Source of the DNA: Ficedula albicollis
Lineage: Eukaryota; Chordata; Aves; Passeriformes; Muscicapidae
Assembly (NCBI RefSeq): GCF_000247815.1
Contig: NC_021677.1
Location: 62,259,122 to 62,323,121 of the forward strand
DNA length: 64,000 nt
Direction: 5' to 3'
The notes beneath the pieces were generated by a model. That model was given only the letters and a program-made list of their open reading frames with translations, was not told the DNA's origin and searched no databases. This document shows positions 31,166 through 44,819 of this stretch, piece after piece; within the stretch, counting starts at the first letter, position 1, and every line of letters begins with the position of its first letter. Position numbers and translations under genes: made by a program.

Positions 31166-31334
31166 CCAGCTCCATTCTCTGCTCACTCTCCAGCCCCTCA
31201 GTGTCCTTCCCAAATTTAGGGGTGTTGGTTTCTGGGCTGGGATCACACACTGCTGGCTCATGTCGAGTTTGTCATTAACCATCACCCTCATTTTCTCCGC
31301 AGGGCTGCTCTCAGTCCCTTCTCCATCCAACCTG

Positions 31335-31522
31335 TGCATTTGGGGTAAAGGGCAGCCACAGCTTCCCCCTGTGCTTCCCCCTGGAAGTGCCCAAGGCCAG
31401 GCTGGAGGGGGCTTGGAACAGCCTGGGGTAGTGGAAGGTGCCCCTGCCCATGGCACAGAGTGGAGCTGGGTGAGATTTAAGGCCCCTTCCAACCCAAACC
31501 ATTCCATGATTTTGTGATCTTT
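31335..31522 (+). mobile_element. CR1 LINE 3' tail
   Basis: GGAAGTGCCCAAGGCCAGGC and AACCCAAACCATTCCATGAT. A small CTTCCCCCTG doublet lies at 31360-31383. Confidence 0.85.
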
Positions 31523-32114
31523 ACTTATGGCAGAAAGAAACAGCACCTGAGTGCTTAATTCTCAAGCACAAGTCATGGAGAAGGTCAATGTTAATAAGCA
31601 GATAAATGCCACATCAACTCACTCCTGACTCTCAGCACCTGAAGCATTTCCAGGGCAGGAACCTCTTTTTCCATATGCACATACTTTCTTTTACACAATT
31701 TTTTCCCCCAGCTCCTGTGATAATGTCACCTTCCCTTTCCTGCCTGGAAAGAGAATAATAAGATAAAAGATAATATCTTTGCCTGCCCCTTTGCCATAAT
31801 TTCATATCCCATAGTTCAGAGAGTTGGCAGCCATTGAGCTGTGCAGGGAAAAGAGAATAAATCAGCATTTGGTGTTTTTTTTTTTTTTAATTTTATCTTA
31901 TTTTGGCAACTTTTCTATAGTACAATGTGTATGTTCCTGTCTGTAGGAGAACAGGCATTATTAAGGACTTGTTATTCATTGATTCAGCACTCAGGAATAA
32001 ATCACTGCTTGCAGCACTCTGCTGACTGCTGTTTTAGGCATAATTGAATTTTTGAAATTTGTTATTGATAATCCATGAATATTCTGTTCTGCATCAGCAG
32101 TCAGGTGAAATGCA

Positions 32115-32190
32115 AAGAGCTGTCTCTGGGTAACAACTGGACTCAATGATCCTGAAGGTCTTTTCCAACCTAAACACTTCTGTGATTATC
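32115..32190 (+). mobile_element. CR1 LINE 3' terminus, short
   Basis: ACTGGACTCAATGATCCTGA and CTTTTCCAACCTAAACACTT. Confidence 0.75.
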
Positions 32191-32789
32191 CCTGATAATT
32201 TGAGATATGTTGAGGAATAAGTGCATAAAAACATGTTGTGTAACCATCTGTAAATAAATGTACCACTGTGAGTAAAAAAACGTTTTCAAAGGCACACTGA
32301 GCTCCCTATGGGAACAGCTTGAAAGACCCTGAAAATTATGACTTCATACCTCCCCTGCTTGGTTCCAGGAATTGTTTTAAGTGTGATGACTGCTCTAAAT
32401 TACTTTTATCTCTGTTATTACACTGACATTGTCTTGTTTCTTTGTAAAGTTTTCAGAACAAGAAAACATTAACCTTATCTTTGAAACATCTTCCTCCAGC
32501 CTGTTCCCCTCAACCCTCCCAAGCTGACAGGAGAAATACCTGCCTCATCTTTCAAGGTTCATGGCAGGATAAAGAGAGTTAATAACCAAATGACCTTAAG
32601 AAAGAAACACATTTTTCATTCTCTTTTCTATGTTCTTTTTCAGTGCTGCCACACAGAGGCAGAGTTGAGGCTGCTTCCAAAGGGAAAGAGTGAAGGAGGA
32701 AAATCCTTTTTGGTTAGAAATTACCTGGATTTCCTGCTGGGGACACCCCATCACCTTTCAAGGCTTTTTCCTTATCCAAGAACTCGTGG

Positions 32790-32905
32790 TTTAGGTTGTT
32801 TTCTTGAGGCAAAGGGGATTTTCTGGTCAGTTTAAACCTTCCCATCAACACATAACCACAAATTGATTGTGGTTACAAAAATACCATCACCAAAGAGTCT
32901 TTAAG
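32790..32905. repeat. Unnamed dispersed repeat, copy 1
   Basis: AAAGGGGATTTTCTGGTCA, AACACATAACCACAAATTG and ACAAAAATACC match copy 2 at 34395-34515 in order. Confidence 0.55.
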
Positions 32906-33000
32906 TTTCATGAAAAGAATTGTGAGCAGCAGTGATGCACAGGAAGAAGCACAAGCCCAGATAATTGTTTGACAGAGAGAAAATTATGAAAATCTTAATC

Positions 33001-33595
<595 letters not shown>

Positions 33596-34394
33596 CTGTC
33601 CACAGAGCTGTTGGGTTTAGGTACAGGATGGAGGGTGATGAAATAAGAGAGGCTTGTGTCACAAAAAATCAGCTTTTCTTGATGATGTCTGTGCCTCATA
33701 AAATCAGATGCTGCAGGTAGGAGTGGAAATGGAAAGACTCAGCTCCCTTTGGGCTTTGCTTTCTTTTGAGCTGAAAATAAAAATACTCAAACACTCAAAC
33801 GCCTCAATGTTGTCCCCAAAGCTAGAACCACAGAGATGGACAAATTCCACAGATTCACTCCATTCTGTAAGTGCTCAAAACCACTTTAAAAAATTGCACA
33901 CAAATTGACTCACTGGGTTTCTCTTTTGCGAAATGTTGATTCGTTTATATTTTTAATTGGAACAAATTAAAGCAGTTCTATTTTCCCTTATTTTATCTTT
34001 TTTTTTTTTTCCTCTCTCTATTTTTTAAGCACCTTTACATTTCCTGAGGATGAGCTGAACACTAAACCAGATGAACAAGCCACAGGAGCCCAGCACTTGC
34101 CCACCTGGGGATGACCTTTTGAAGGATCACTTGGAAGAGAGCAGAAACTTGGCCAGGTGATGATTCCAAGCTCTGCAGTCCCTGGATCAGGTACAGCATC
34201 AGAGTCCTGACCTCATTTACAGCTCCTGCATTTCTGAAATGCCAAGAGATTATGCAGAGAGCTTTCCTGAGTGTGATCATGTGAGGCAGGAGACATGAAA
34301 TCATCCTCCTAAAGCCCAAGGTGAAACCAGGCTGTCCCAAAAAGTCCCAGCCAGACCTGGAGTTGCATTTTGTGGTGCTGCAGGAAGAAAAACT

Positions 34395-34515
34395 AATTTT
34401 TTCTAGGTGGTTTTGCTAAGGTGAAGGGGATTTTGTGGTCACACCAACACACAACCACAATTTGAGCAAGGTTGGGGCTATAAAAATACCAAATGTCTGT
34501 GAATTTCATAAATTG
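34395..34515. repeat. Unnamed dispersed repeat, copy 2
   Basis: GAAGGGGATTTTGTGGTCA, AACACACAACCACAATTTG and ATAAAAATACC; direct orientation, 1.6 kb from copy 1. Confidence 0.55.
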
Positions 34516-37500
34516 TCCAGTTAAAGTGAGCTGTTTCCTGGCTTCATCCTTTTAGGAAAGTTGCCATCTAGAATTCCACTCAGAGCAGTTTTCTGGGCAT
34601 CAGCATTAAAAAAAATGAAAGTCAAGATGTAATTATTTCATTCCAGGAACTCTATCCATACATGAATCCTTTTTTCCCCTACAGAAAAATCCTGCATTTC
34701 ACAGGAAATAATTCATCCTGGACTGAAACCCCCAGAGATGTCTGTGACTTCTCAGGAGCCACACTGAGCTTGGTGCATGGGAACATTCCCCACTGTCCAT
34801 GTCTGGGAAGGATTAACAGAATCCCCTCCTCCTGCTTGGAAAAAAAAAGCCCTGGAAAGCACATTCCCATCCAACAGGCCCATTCCTTCTGCTGCACAGC
34901 ACCTGAGCTGCCTCAGCCAAGGGCCCACAGTGTTCAGGGGTTCAGGTTTTTGGGAGCAGAGAGTTTCCCACCTCAGCTCTGCCTTTACACAATCAGTTTG
35001 CTGCTTCCCACTTTGAAAAACCACTTGGAAGACCTCAGAATTATTCTCACAGTCCTCTCTGAGCTAAGAAACCCCAATAACTGCTAATTTTTCAGTAATT
35101 AATTGTCTCTCTGGGGTAGTAATTGTGAGTGTGGCCTCTCTCCATCACTGTGTGCAGCAGTTTCCTCAATGCCCAAACAAATTCTCTTTCCCATTTGATC
35201 AGATTACAAAATTGCTTTAAACTCAGTGGAGATGATTAGGAAAAGTGTGGTTCTGCACAGGAGTTACCATGGGAACTAAAGTAGGGAGAGATCTTTGTAA
35301 ACCAGAAGTCAAGCAGATTGTGTTTCAGACAATTAATATTGTCTCATTCATTAGCTTTAACTCTTCTGTGCTCTGTTCCAAAGTAGTTTATATCTCTTTT
35401 TCCATATCAAATATTGTGTCAGAGTGGTTCTGCTCCCCTGAGTGTTCATCCCTCCTCCTCCTGCAAGCCCACCTTGCAGCCCTGCTTAGCTTCAGCTTCC
35501 CCTTCTGCTGTGCCTTTTGGGGGCTGGGGACATTTCTGGGGGCATGCAGGTAGGATTTGGTTTGGGATTGGGACAGACATGTGGGGACAAGTGTCCAGGC
35601 TCCCATCCTGTCCCTGTGACCTGGGCTGGTGGCTGAGCTGAGCTGCTCTCATGCTTCTGCTGCATGAACCTCTCTGCTCTCTTTCCTAACACCTTGGACT
35701 CCCCAAATCTTCTTTTCTTCTAATTCCAGGTTTGGCACTCCAGGGAGGAGCAGCTGGGAGCTGACCCGGTGCCAGTAGCTGTCCCTCTGCTCTCCTCTCT
35801 TTCCAAAACCTCTTTTTCCAGCTCTCAGCCCCCATCCCATCTCCTGACTTCTCTCCCAGCACCCTGCCATCCTCTGGCTCTCCCCTCACAGCACATGTAT
35901 CACACTTTAAAATAATCAGCAAATGAATGTCCTTATTTTCCTTCAGACCTCTGCCTGACTCTGTGAACAGGAGGAATTCCCCTCCCAAGGGAGTTCAATA
36001 TTCATGTATTTAAAAAGCAAACTCCTCCTCAGCCCCCTCCCCTGTGTGCTGCTGACCTCCTTCCCTGTGCTGGATACAGAATTACTCCTTTTCCCAGGGG
36101 CTGACCCATCACTTTGTTGTTTCAGCTCTTCATAAACAATATTTCTGTCCCACCAGAGGGAAAAGCTGAGTTCAGCATAAAACTACTTCATTTTCTAGCT
36201 GCTGTTCAGATCACAGGGCCTTAATCCCATTTTTTCCACCATCCCATCTACAGCCATGGTTCATCACCTTGGAAAAGGCAAGAGCCAAACACCAAATTTC
36301 CAGTTTCTAATCAAAATCAAGGAAGAGTGAGACAACCTCAGAGAAACTTGGGGGAGAATTAGCATTGCATGAGGCAAACCTCCTCCTTTCCCCAGCTCCA
36401 GTCTCCAACTGATTTTGGCAGAAACCTTGCAGAATATTTGTTCTGAGGCAGCCTGGAATACGTCAGTGGGTGAGATTTCAGCTCAGGGAGATGAGATGAG
36501 ATGAGAAGAGAATGGAAGCAGAGGCTTGCAGTGGGAAATGTTGTTCAGCCAGAAATTGAGGTGTTGGCATTTCCTCTGCAGATTTTACTGCAAAATATGA
36601 ACAAACCAGAGAGTGCAGAGTGAAAAACATGGGTTAAGGACCCTCTCACACACCCACCTGCAGAGCCAGATCAAAATGACCACCTCCTGCCCTCCAAATC
36701 CTGCTTTGTCCAGATGTAAATCCCTTCTGACCTGCTGGTTTTCCAACCTGAGAGCTGCTCTTGGTTCTGGGAGCCAGCAGATGTTGTGCTGACTGAAACC
36801 CATTTTGCTGTGTTTTAGTGACAAGAAGCCTGTTGCCCTGAGGCCAGCACAGGAATCTGCCTGAGGGTGGCCAAAGACATGGAGGAGGAAATGGAATTAA
36901 AACTGTTTCCTTGTAAAATGTCACTTTTGCAGGAGCAAGGTCTGGGAAGGTATTTTTGTGCTGATTTAGGAGCTCCAGCAGACCATACAAGCACAGGCCT
37001 TGTTCAGACAAGACCAAAAATAGGCCATATTTAATTCCACAGCCCATAAAAACATTCCAGTAGGTCCAGTTTCTATCCTTAAAAATCCACAAGGCAGGGG
37101 GGATGTCTGCATGCATGGAATTGCCCTGTCACCATGGAAAAGGAAGCCCCTCCAAGCTGAGAAGCTGGAAAAAGAACCAGAAAGTGCTTATTGTGGCCAG
37201 TGGTCCATGTGGAAGCATCCCTGGGTACCTGCAGACCAGTCCCAGCCTTGTGCAGGCAGAAAAGATCAAACCTGTGTGTTCCCTGCAGTCCCTGAAGCTG
37301 GAGGGATTTTTCTGGGAAGCTGGGAAGGAAGTGATGTTGCTTTTGAAGCAAAAAAAAATTCTTTCAGGAGACTTAATTTGTAGCAGGCCCTTTACTTCAG
37401 TCTCAGATAATGCTGATGAGAGGCAGGTCATGACCTTCCATGTTGGATTATTAGATCAGATTAAATTAGATTATCTTCCTGGACCTTGAGGTCACAAGGG

Positions 37501-39054
37501 GAGAGAGGGATAGGTTGGTTTTCCAGATTCATGGGGAATCACCTCACTCCTCCTTTTCTTTACATGCCTATTCAATTTACTTCTGTCAGGGAATTGATGC
37601 CAACCTCTTTCTAGCCATGTCCTCACTGCTGGGATCAAACCCACAGTGCCAGGCAGTGCCACAAATAAAACCCTGGAAGCATTCGTGCCCTCAGAGAGAG
37701 CCAGGCTGGCTGGCTGCTGGCAGAAAGCCTCATTTTAAAAAGGGATTTTAAATCCAATTGGTGGTTTGTTGGTTTTTTTTTTCTTTTTTTTTTTTTTCTC
37801 TAAACAAGACAACTCAAATGGAGAGCTCAGCTTCAAAGAATCAAACAGAGCAGCACAGAAACAGCTCCAGAGCATCTGAGGAGGCAGAGAATGACACTCC
37901 TGACCCTGGTGAGGCCAGCAAGGCACACAGAGCTTCCAAAGTCGTCAGCTTTGAGCACAGGGGAACATTTCTCCTTCTGTCTCTTCTATTTTCCAGCAAA
38001 AAGAGAAGCACAGTGGTAGCATGGCAAGAGAACAAAACTGTTCTTCCAGGAGGAACCAACATGTCCAGCCAAATATCCCCTCATTGACACTGGTGGGCTC
38101 TGAGTCAGGCTCACAAGAGGATGAACAGCACAGAATTTTCCATGGAAAATTCTCCCCTGATGGATATTCACTCTCCTGGGATGGGATTAGGATGGCAGGA
38201 ACTTGCTTGGACCCCAAAAAAACATCCAAACTCCCTGAGACTGGAAGAATTTAGATCTCACTGTGGCCTTTATTATTTACATTTGTTTTTTCCTGGCCAC
38301 GTGGTTTTGCCTTTTTACAGTGGGTGTGAATTTGCCACACTTGTTCTACCAGACAGCTTGTAAAGGTTTGCTAAAAACTTCTCCTGCTATTTTTATAACT
38401 AATATTTCCTTTGACTCTGTGGGGATTGCAGTCCCAGGCCCCAGGGAGCTGCAAGGCACCAGCTGTGATAAGGATGGACGTGCTGGCTCGTTCACAGGGG
38501 GCTGGCTTTGTCACACTGTCCCTTCCTCTGCTGCTGTCACTGAGGGCCCAAGGGGTTACCTGCAGAGAGCAGCTGGCTGAGCTTTATGTCCTCTTGCAAA
38601 TTCAAATGGAAACCTATTTTCACTAGCAAAAAAACATGGATTTGTTCACCTCTTTGCAATAAAAACACAGTCACTTTAATCTGCTTTCAGGGCATAATTG
38701 AGTCAGTGACTCTGTAATGAGAGCTCTGTCCCCTGTTCCTCAGAGGGGGTTCTCTCTGGCACATTTATCCACATTCCTGCTGGGAAGAGCCCTGAAGGAG
38801 CTGCCCACGCTGGGACTGCTGTGTGGGCTTATGCAAAATGTTCCTTCACCCACCATCCCTACCTGCCTCTGCCTTGAAATGTCATTGACAAACCAGCCCA
38901 GAATCCAGGGTTAGTGGAGAAATCTCTGCCAGGAGTCTGCTCCAGCCTGGACCTGCTGACCTGGAGGTGGCAACCCCAAATCTGCTGCAGAGTTTGAAAA
39001 GTGATGGGGGGTTTGGCATTCAAGGGAAGAGCATGGGGGATATCTGGTTGTGTG
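34516..39054. other. 4.5 kb with no gene and no recognised repeat
   Basis: The longest repeat-free stretch of the window. Contains a GAGAT microsatellite (36488-36508) and T tracts near 37770-37800. Frames here lack splice sites or domains. Confidence 0.55.
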
Positions 39055-39510
39055 AAATCATAAAGTCATTGACTGGTTTGGGCTGGAAAGGATCTTAAAT
39101 GTCACCTTGTCCTATGACAAGGGACACCTTACACTGTCCCAGCTGCTCCAAGCCCCATCCAGCCTGTCCTGGGACACTTCCAGGGATTCAGGAGCATCCA
39201 CAGCTGCTCTGGGCAATCTGTACCTCATCACATCCAGGAATTCCCAATTCCCACTATCCCACCCACAGCTGCTCTGGGCAATCTGTACCTCATCACATCC
39301 AGGAATTCCCAGTTCCCACTATCCCACCCATCCCTGCCCTCTGGCAGTGAAGCCATTCCCTGTGTCTGTCCCTCCATCCCTTGTCCCCAGTCCCTCTCCA
39401 GCTCTCCTGGAGCCCCTTTAGGCTCTGGAAGGTCTCCCTGGAGCCTTTTTTTCTCCAGCCTGGCAGAGGGGTTCCAGCCCTCCATGACCTCCCCTGGGCT
39501 CACTCCAACA
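39055..39510 (-). mobile_element. CR1 LINE 3' tail with internal 65-base duplication
   Basis: AAATCATAAAGTCATTGACT to CCTTTTTTTCTCCAGCCTGG. The block from CAGCTGCTCTGGGCAATC is present at 39201 and again at 39266. Confidence 0.85.
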
Positions 39511-40224
39511 GATCCTAGTCCTCCCTGTGCTGAGGAGCCCAGAGCTGGGCTCAGTATTCCAGCATGGTGAGCTCAGGGCTCCTGCCCCACAGGAACAGAA
39601 GATGCAAATGGTGGGAGAGAGTCTGAAGGTCAAACATCAAACCCAGGAAACGTGGGATCCAGAGGTTTCTATCAAACATCTAAATTGGAAGCTGGAGCCA
39701 GGAGGAATTTTGATAGAATGGGTCCATAAAGGAGCAGCTTTTCCTAGCACTCAGGCTTGCCTCTCATTTCCATTTATTTCTGCTTTTCCTCACATCAGCA
39801 ACCACCCCATGTGCTTTGGAACCAAACTGAACCTCCAGGCAAGCAAACAAAGAGGCAATAAAATCCTCCCCAGGAGAAAAGGGTTCGTTTTCTGGGTTCA
39901 TAACACAAGGCAGCGATTGCACGGAGAGGAACTGGCACTGCCATGCAGCTGAACTCTGCTCTTTGGCAAAATCCATCCCTCCCCTTTCTTCTCAGTGCCT
40001 GAGCAGTCCCAGGAATGCAGCACCTCCTGCACAGACGTGTCTCATGCTCCTCTTCTGCTGCAGCCTCTCCTCCTCGCCTGTCTGCCAGCTGCAGTGAGAC
40101 AAGTCAGCTTTCCTCACTCCCAAGTCTTATTCATCCAGTGTTTGGGAGGTTGCAGCAGCAATTTCGTGCAGAGCAGTAACTCCTGAACATTTTAAAAGTG
40201 TTGTTGATCTCACTATGGTTATTA
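39511..40224. other. No gene seen
   Basis: Nothing recognised. Confidence 0.55.
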
Positions 40225-40350
40225 TAGAATTAGAGAATCATAAAATCATGGAGTGATTGAGTTGGAAGGGACCTTAAAAACCATCTGTCATGGGCAGGGA
40301 CACCTTCCACTGCACCAGGTTGCTCCAAACCCCATCCAGCCTGGCCTTAA
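40225..40350 (-). mobile_element. CR1 LINE 3' tail, abutting an opposite copy
   Basis: AATCATAAAATCATGGAGTG and CCATCCAGCCTGGCCTTAAA, cut where the next CR1 starts in the other orientation. Confidence 0.8.
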
Positions 40351-40351
40351 A

Positions 40352-40735
40352 CAGGTATCAGATGGGAGGGAGATGGTTTGAAGGTGGAAAAGGGTGGATT
40401 TAGGTTGGATATGGGAAAGGAGTTCTTCCCTGTGAGTTGGAGAGGCCCTGGAAGAGTGTGCCCAGAGAAGCTGTGGCTGCCCCATTGCTGGAAGTGCCCA
40501 AGGTCAGACTGGACTTTGGGCAGCCTGGAATAGTGGAAGGTGTCCCTGCCATGGCAGGGGGTGAAATGAGATGATCTTAAAGGTCCCTTCCAAACCAAAG
40601 CATTCCATGATTCTATAATTCCATAACCTCAGAGCCCCTTCCAGTGCCCAAATGGAGCTGGAGAGGGACTTGGGACAGGGGTCTGGAGTGCCAGGACAAG
40701 GGGGAATGGCTTCCCATTGCCAGAGTTCAGGGGTA
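40352..40735 (+). mobile_element. CR1 LINE 3' tail plus second fragment
   Basis: Complete tail to CATTCCATGATTCTATAATT at 40620, then a second plus-strand piece (CAGAGCCCCTTCCAGTGCCC, 40628 on) from an upstream part of CR1. Confidence 0.8.
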
Positions 40736-40750
40736 GATGGATTAAAGCTG

Positions 40751-40930
40751 GAGATTTCCAGAATGAGAAGGGGAGAGGAGACAGCTGGGACACAGCTGTG
40801 GGAGCAGCACAGGTCACAGGTCACAGGAGAGCCCGAGGTGGAGATTTCCAGAATGAGAAGGGGACAGGAGACAGCTGGGACACAGCTGTGGGAGCAGCAC
40901 AGGTCACAGGTCACAGGAGAGCCCGAGGTG
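40751..40930. repeat. 90-base tandem doublet
   Basis: GAGATTTCCAGAATGAGAAG at 40751 and 40841; one visible mismatch. Each copy also holds an inner doublet of GGTCACA. Confidence 0.92.
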
Positions 40931-40937
40931 TGACATC

Positions 40938-41606
40938 CTGCTTTGTCACCTTGTCACCCCCACATTCCCAGGCACAGGGGGCTGCTGCCCTGATCCCATT
41001 GTCACCTTGTCACCCCCACATTCCCAGGCACACGGGGCTGGTGCTCTGATCCCATTGTCACCTTGTCACCCCCACATTCCCAGGCACAGGGGCTGCTGCC
41101 CTGATCCCATTGTCACCTTGTCACCCCCACATTCCCAGGCACAGGGGCTGCTGCCCTGATCCCATTGTCACCTTGTCACCCCCACATTCCCAGGCACAGG
41201 GGCTGCTGCCCTGATCCCATTGTCACCTTGTCACCCCCACATTCCCAGGCACAGGGGCTGCTGCCCTGATCCCATTGTCACCTTGTCACCCCCACATTCC
41301 CAGGCACAGGGGCTGCTGCCCTGATCCCATTGTCACCTTGTCACCCCCACATTCCCAGGCACAGGGGCTGCTGCCCTGATCCCATTGTCACCTTGTCACC
41401 CCCACATTCCCAGGCACAGGGGCTGCTGCCCTGATCCCATTGTCACCTTGTCACCCTCACATTCCCAGGCACACGGGGCTGGTGCTCTGATCCCATTGTC
41501 ACCCTGTCACCCCCACATTCCCAGGCACACGGGGCTGGTGCCCTGATCCCATTGTCACCTTGTCACCCCCACATTCCCAGGCACAGGGGCTGCTGCCCTG
41601 ATCCCG
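40938..41606. repeat. 55-base minisatellite, about 12 units
   Basis: Core CATTGTCACCTTGTCACCCC, then CACATTCCCAGGCACAGGGG. The centre units are identical; edge units carry the variant CACACGGGGCTGGTG and are 1-2 bases longer. Confidence 0.93.
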
Positions 41607-42439
41607 TTGTTCCACACAGGCTCCCTGCAGAGAAAATCCCTCCTAATGAAACGCTTCCCGCAGTAATTGGATTCCCACTGCAAACGAAGTCATTATGCTG
41701 ATTGTCCTTGTGCTTTTGCAGAAGAGACAAGTGGCAGTGAGTGGCAGCTGTGGCTCATGGAAAGTCAAGTCAGGAGAAGAAGAGCCGGTGTGTGCACCCA
41801 AAAAGGAGGTGGAGGAGAGGCTCTGAAGGGGACAGGGGACTTCCAGGAGTGACAGCATTCCCTCAGCGTGGCCTCCCTGCCCAGGCTGTGACTGCAGAGC
41901 TGCTCAGGGAAGGACTGGCTGTGTCCAGGGCTGGGAATGCAGAGATCTCCAGCCCACAGAATGGTGGGAGAAGGAGCAGGGGAAGGATGGGTACCAAAAG
42001 TGTGTGTCAGCAGCAGAGGTGAGCTCTGAGCTTCTTGATTTTGGAGAGCTTGGATGAGCTGGTGCCAAAAATCTGCTCCTGACTGGTGGAAAAGAGGTGA
42101 AGGCAATTTTAGGACACTCTTGGAACAACCAAGACAACAACAATTCCAGCTGGGGCTTCAGCAGGGATTTGTCATCGTGGTTTGATCAACAGCACATCTC
42201 TGCCTGTGCCACCTCCTCCCCCTTTTGTTTTTCAGGTTCTTTACTCACATAGGGAAATGTCAGGCTTAAAAAAAAAATAATTCACAGAACAAAATCCAAA
42301 GCCCAAGTGAAAAGGAAAATACAGCTGCAATCTTTCTGGTTGGTTGTGACTGAAATCCTTCCAGCAGTGCCAGTAGGCCACACAAAGACAAAATGCCCTT
42401 GGAAATGAAGGTGCCTGGTTGGATTTGGGACTGGTGAAG
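41607..42439. other. No gene seen
   Basis: Unique DNA after the 55-base minisatellite. Confidence 0.55.
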
Positions 42440-42680
42440 AGAAATACATAGCTCAAGAGGAAATGGCCTCGAGTTGCACCAGGGGAGGTTTTATGTTGGA
42501 TATTAGGGGGAATTTCTTCCTGGGAAGGGTTGTCAAGGCCAGGGTGGTGGTGGAGTCCCCACCCCTGGAGGGATTTTAAAGCTGTGTGGATGTGGCACTT
42601 GGGGACTTGGTTTAGTGGTGGCCTTGGCAGTGCTGGAATAACAGCTGGACTCAATGGTCTCAGACTATTTTTCCAGCCCA
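42440..42680 (+). mobile_element. CR1 LINE 3' tail, older subfamily
   Basis: TGTTGGATATTAGGGGGAAT, GGTGGTGGTGGAGTCCCC and TGGATGTGGCACTTGGGGAC, closest in the window to the classical chicken consensus. Confidence 0.85.
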
Positions 42681-43279
42681 GAGCTGATCCCAGTTCCCAG
42701 GGAGGCAGCAGGGAGCTTGGTGCTGGTTCCCATCCCACCTCTGGGATCACTCTCCCTCTTCCCTTGTGTCCCCATGGCCAGAGGTCAGCAGGAAGAGCAG
42801 AAACCTGCACAGGGCTGGCTGGCAGCTGGCAGGAGCTTCCCAAATCCACAGCACACAGACAATTTATTGCATGTCCAACCCATGCTGTGAAGGACTATGT
42901 CCCTCTGGAGCTGGGGCAGAGCCAGGCTCACTCCTGTGGAAGCAGCATCAGTGGGAAGCAGGGCCAGCCCTGGAAAAGTGTGGCCTGGGAGATTTTAGTG
43001 CTTTAGATGGGACGTGGGGCTGTGCAAACCCAGTTTTGGCAATCAGCAGGAGCAGCCTGGAGATGCTGTGTCCTTTCTCTGGTGCTGCAGGAGCCTCTGG
43101 GTGCCCTGGCAATGTGGAGCAAACTGGGGAAATCCCCTCCAAAGACCTCTGGGAAAGCCAGAAGTTGAGGAGAGAGGGCATGGAAGGGAGAATTCTGGAG
43201 ACTGTCCCAACAGATAAACCACATACAGCTGAGGAAACACACAGGTGAGGGGAGAACACAGAGAATAAATCAAAAATAT
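42681..43279. other. No gene seen
   Basis: Nothing recognised. Confidence 0.55.
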
Positions 43280-43730
43280 TGTCCTGCTGTGACAGCATCA
43301 TCTTGATCAGAGGGAAGGAGCACCTCTGCTGTGAGGAGAGGCTGGGAGAATTGGGATTGTTCAGCCTGGAAAAGAGATGGCCTAAGAGTGACCTAATCCT
43401 GGTCTTCAGGCACCTGAAGGGAGCCTACAAGGAGGATGGAGAGAGACTTTTGACAGGGGATGGAGGGGCAGGACACAGGGAGTGGCTTCCACTGCCAGAG
43501 AGCAGGGATGGATGGGATGTTGGGAATTGGGAATTCTTCCCTGTGAGGGTGGGCACAGGGTGCCCAGAGAAGCTGTGGCTGCTCTTGGATCTCTAGCAGT
43601 GCCCAAGGCCAGGCTGGATGGGGCTTGGAGCAACCCTGGGACAGTGGAAAGTGTCCCTGCCCATGGCAGGGGTGGAATGAGACTTTAAGGTGTCTCTCAC
43701 CCCAAACCACTCTGGAATTCTGTGATGTTA
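43280..43730 (+). mobile_element. CR1 LINE 3' tail, longest single copy
   Basis: Begins GGAGCACCTCTGCTGTGAGG and TTGTTCAGCCTGGAAAAGAG, includes the ORF2-adjacent block CACCTGAAGGGAGCCTACAA, and ends CTGGAATTCTGTGATG. Confidence 0.88.
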
Positions 43731-44199
43731 AGCAGACATCTGGAGACATGAACCATGTGCACCAGCGTGGCCATTCCTCTGATCTTATCCAAATGTGGCT
43801 TAGTTGAGATCTGCCTGAAAATTCAGGGAAAAAGAGAAAGTTTAATATCCACATTACCCAACAATGCAGAGGCAATGCAAGTCCACTGTGCTGTTCCCAG
43901 GGGGGAGAGGTAAGTGCTGGAGACCTTTTTGATCTAATAAAAACAGTGCATAATGATACCTGATGGCAAGGAGCTCGAGTCAGAGAAAAATTCTGGCTGG
44001 AAATGAGATTCACATTTTTAAGGGAAGGCAATGAATCACTGGAGCAGCTGGCCCAGGGATGGGATAAACATTGCAGCTCGTGGAGCCCTGCAGCCACACC
44101 TGGATCTCAGAGGAAGAGTCTGTGTGGAACCACCAGCCAAGTTCAGCCACATCAAAACTGCTGCCCTGAAATCTGGGATGTGTGTTTTCCATGGAAAAC
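43731..44199. other. No gene seen
   Basis: Nothing recognised. Confidence 0.55.
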
Positions 44200-44640
44200 A
44201 ATCCATAGGATCACAGGTTTGACTTGGAAGGGATCTTAAAGCCCATCCCATTGCAGCCCCTGCCATGACGGGGACATTTCCACTGTCCCAGGCTGCTCCA
44301 ACCCCATTGTCCAGCCTGGCCTGGGACACCTCCAGGAATCCAGGGGCAGCCACAGCTGCTCTGGCAATTCTGTTCCAGTCCCTCCCCACCCTCCCAGCCA
44401 GGAATTCCCAATTCCCACTATCCCACCCATCCCTGCCCTCTGGCAGTGAAGCCATTCCCTGTGTCCTGTCCCTCCATCCCTTGTCCCCAGTCCCTCTCCA
44501 GCTCTCCTGGAGCCCCTTTAGGCTCTGCAAGGGGCTCTGAGTTCTCCCTGGATCCTTCTCCTCTCCAGGTGAGCACCCCCAGCTCTCCCAGCCTGGAGCA
44601 GAGGGGCTCCAGCCCTTGGAGCATCTGAGGGACAAACCTA
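44200..44640 (-). mobile_element. CR1 LINE 3' tail
   Basis: CATAGGATCACAGGTTTGAC to TCCTCTCCAGGTGAGCACCC. Confidence 0.87.
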
Positions 44641-44819
44641 CACAACCCCTTATTTTTCCATGCTCCATTTCCATACCCTAATTCCCTAACACTTCTCCTG
44701 ACTCCCCACACCTGACACCAGGATGTTGCCCCACACTTTGACCCGTGGGTTTGAAAAGAAGGGGCTGTGTCCACCCAGCTTGGGTTCAATTGATCACCAA
44801 GTCACGTCTCTGTTTGCTC

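Larger units (their letters stand above)
31166..32789. other. No gene; CR1 tails only
   Basis: Outside the two CR1 tails listed, AT-rich unique DNA with a T tract at 31868-31882. Confidence 0.55.

Noticed and set aside
40938..41606. CRISPR-like regular spacing
   Set aside because: The repeat units are contiguous with no variable spacers, in a bird genome; it is a minisatellite.
43393..44097. 234-codon minus-strand frame and many like it at 14752, 42241, 46290, 51390 and 58456
   Set aside because: They lie in or antisense to CR1 tails or unique DNA with no domain, no splice context and no codon bias.
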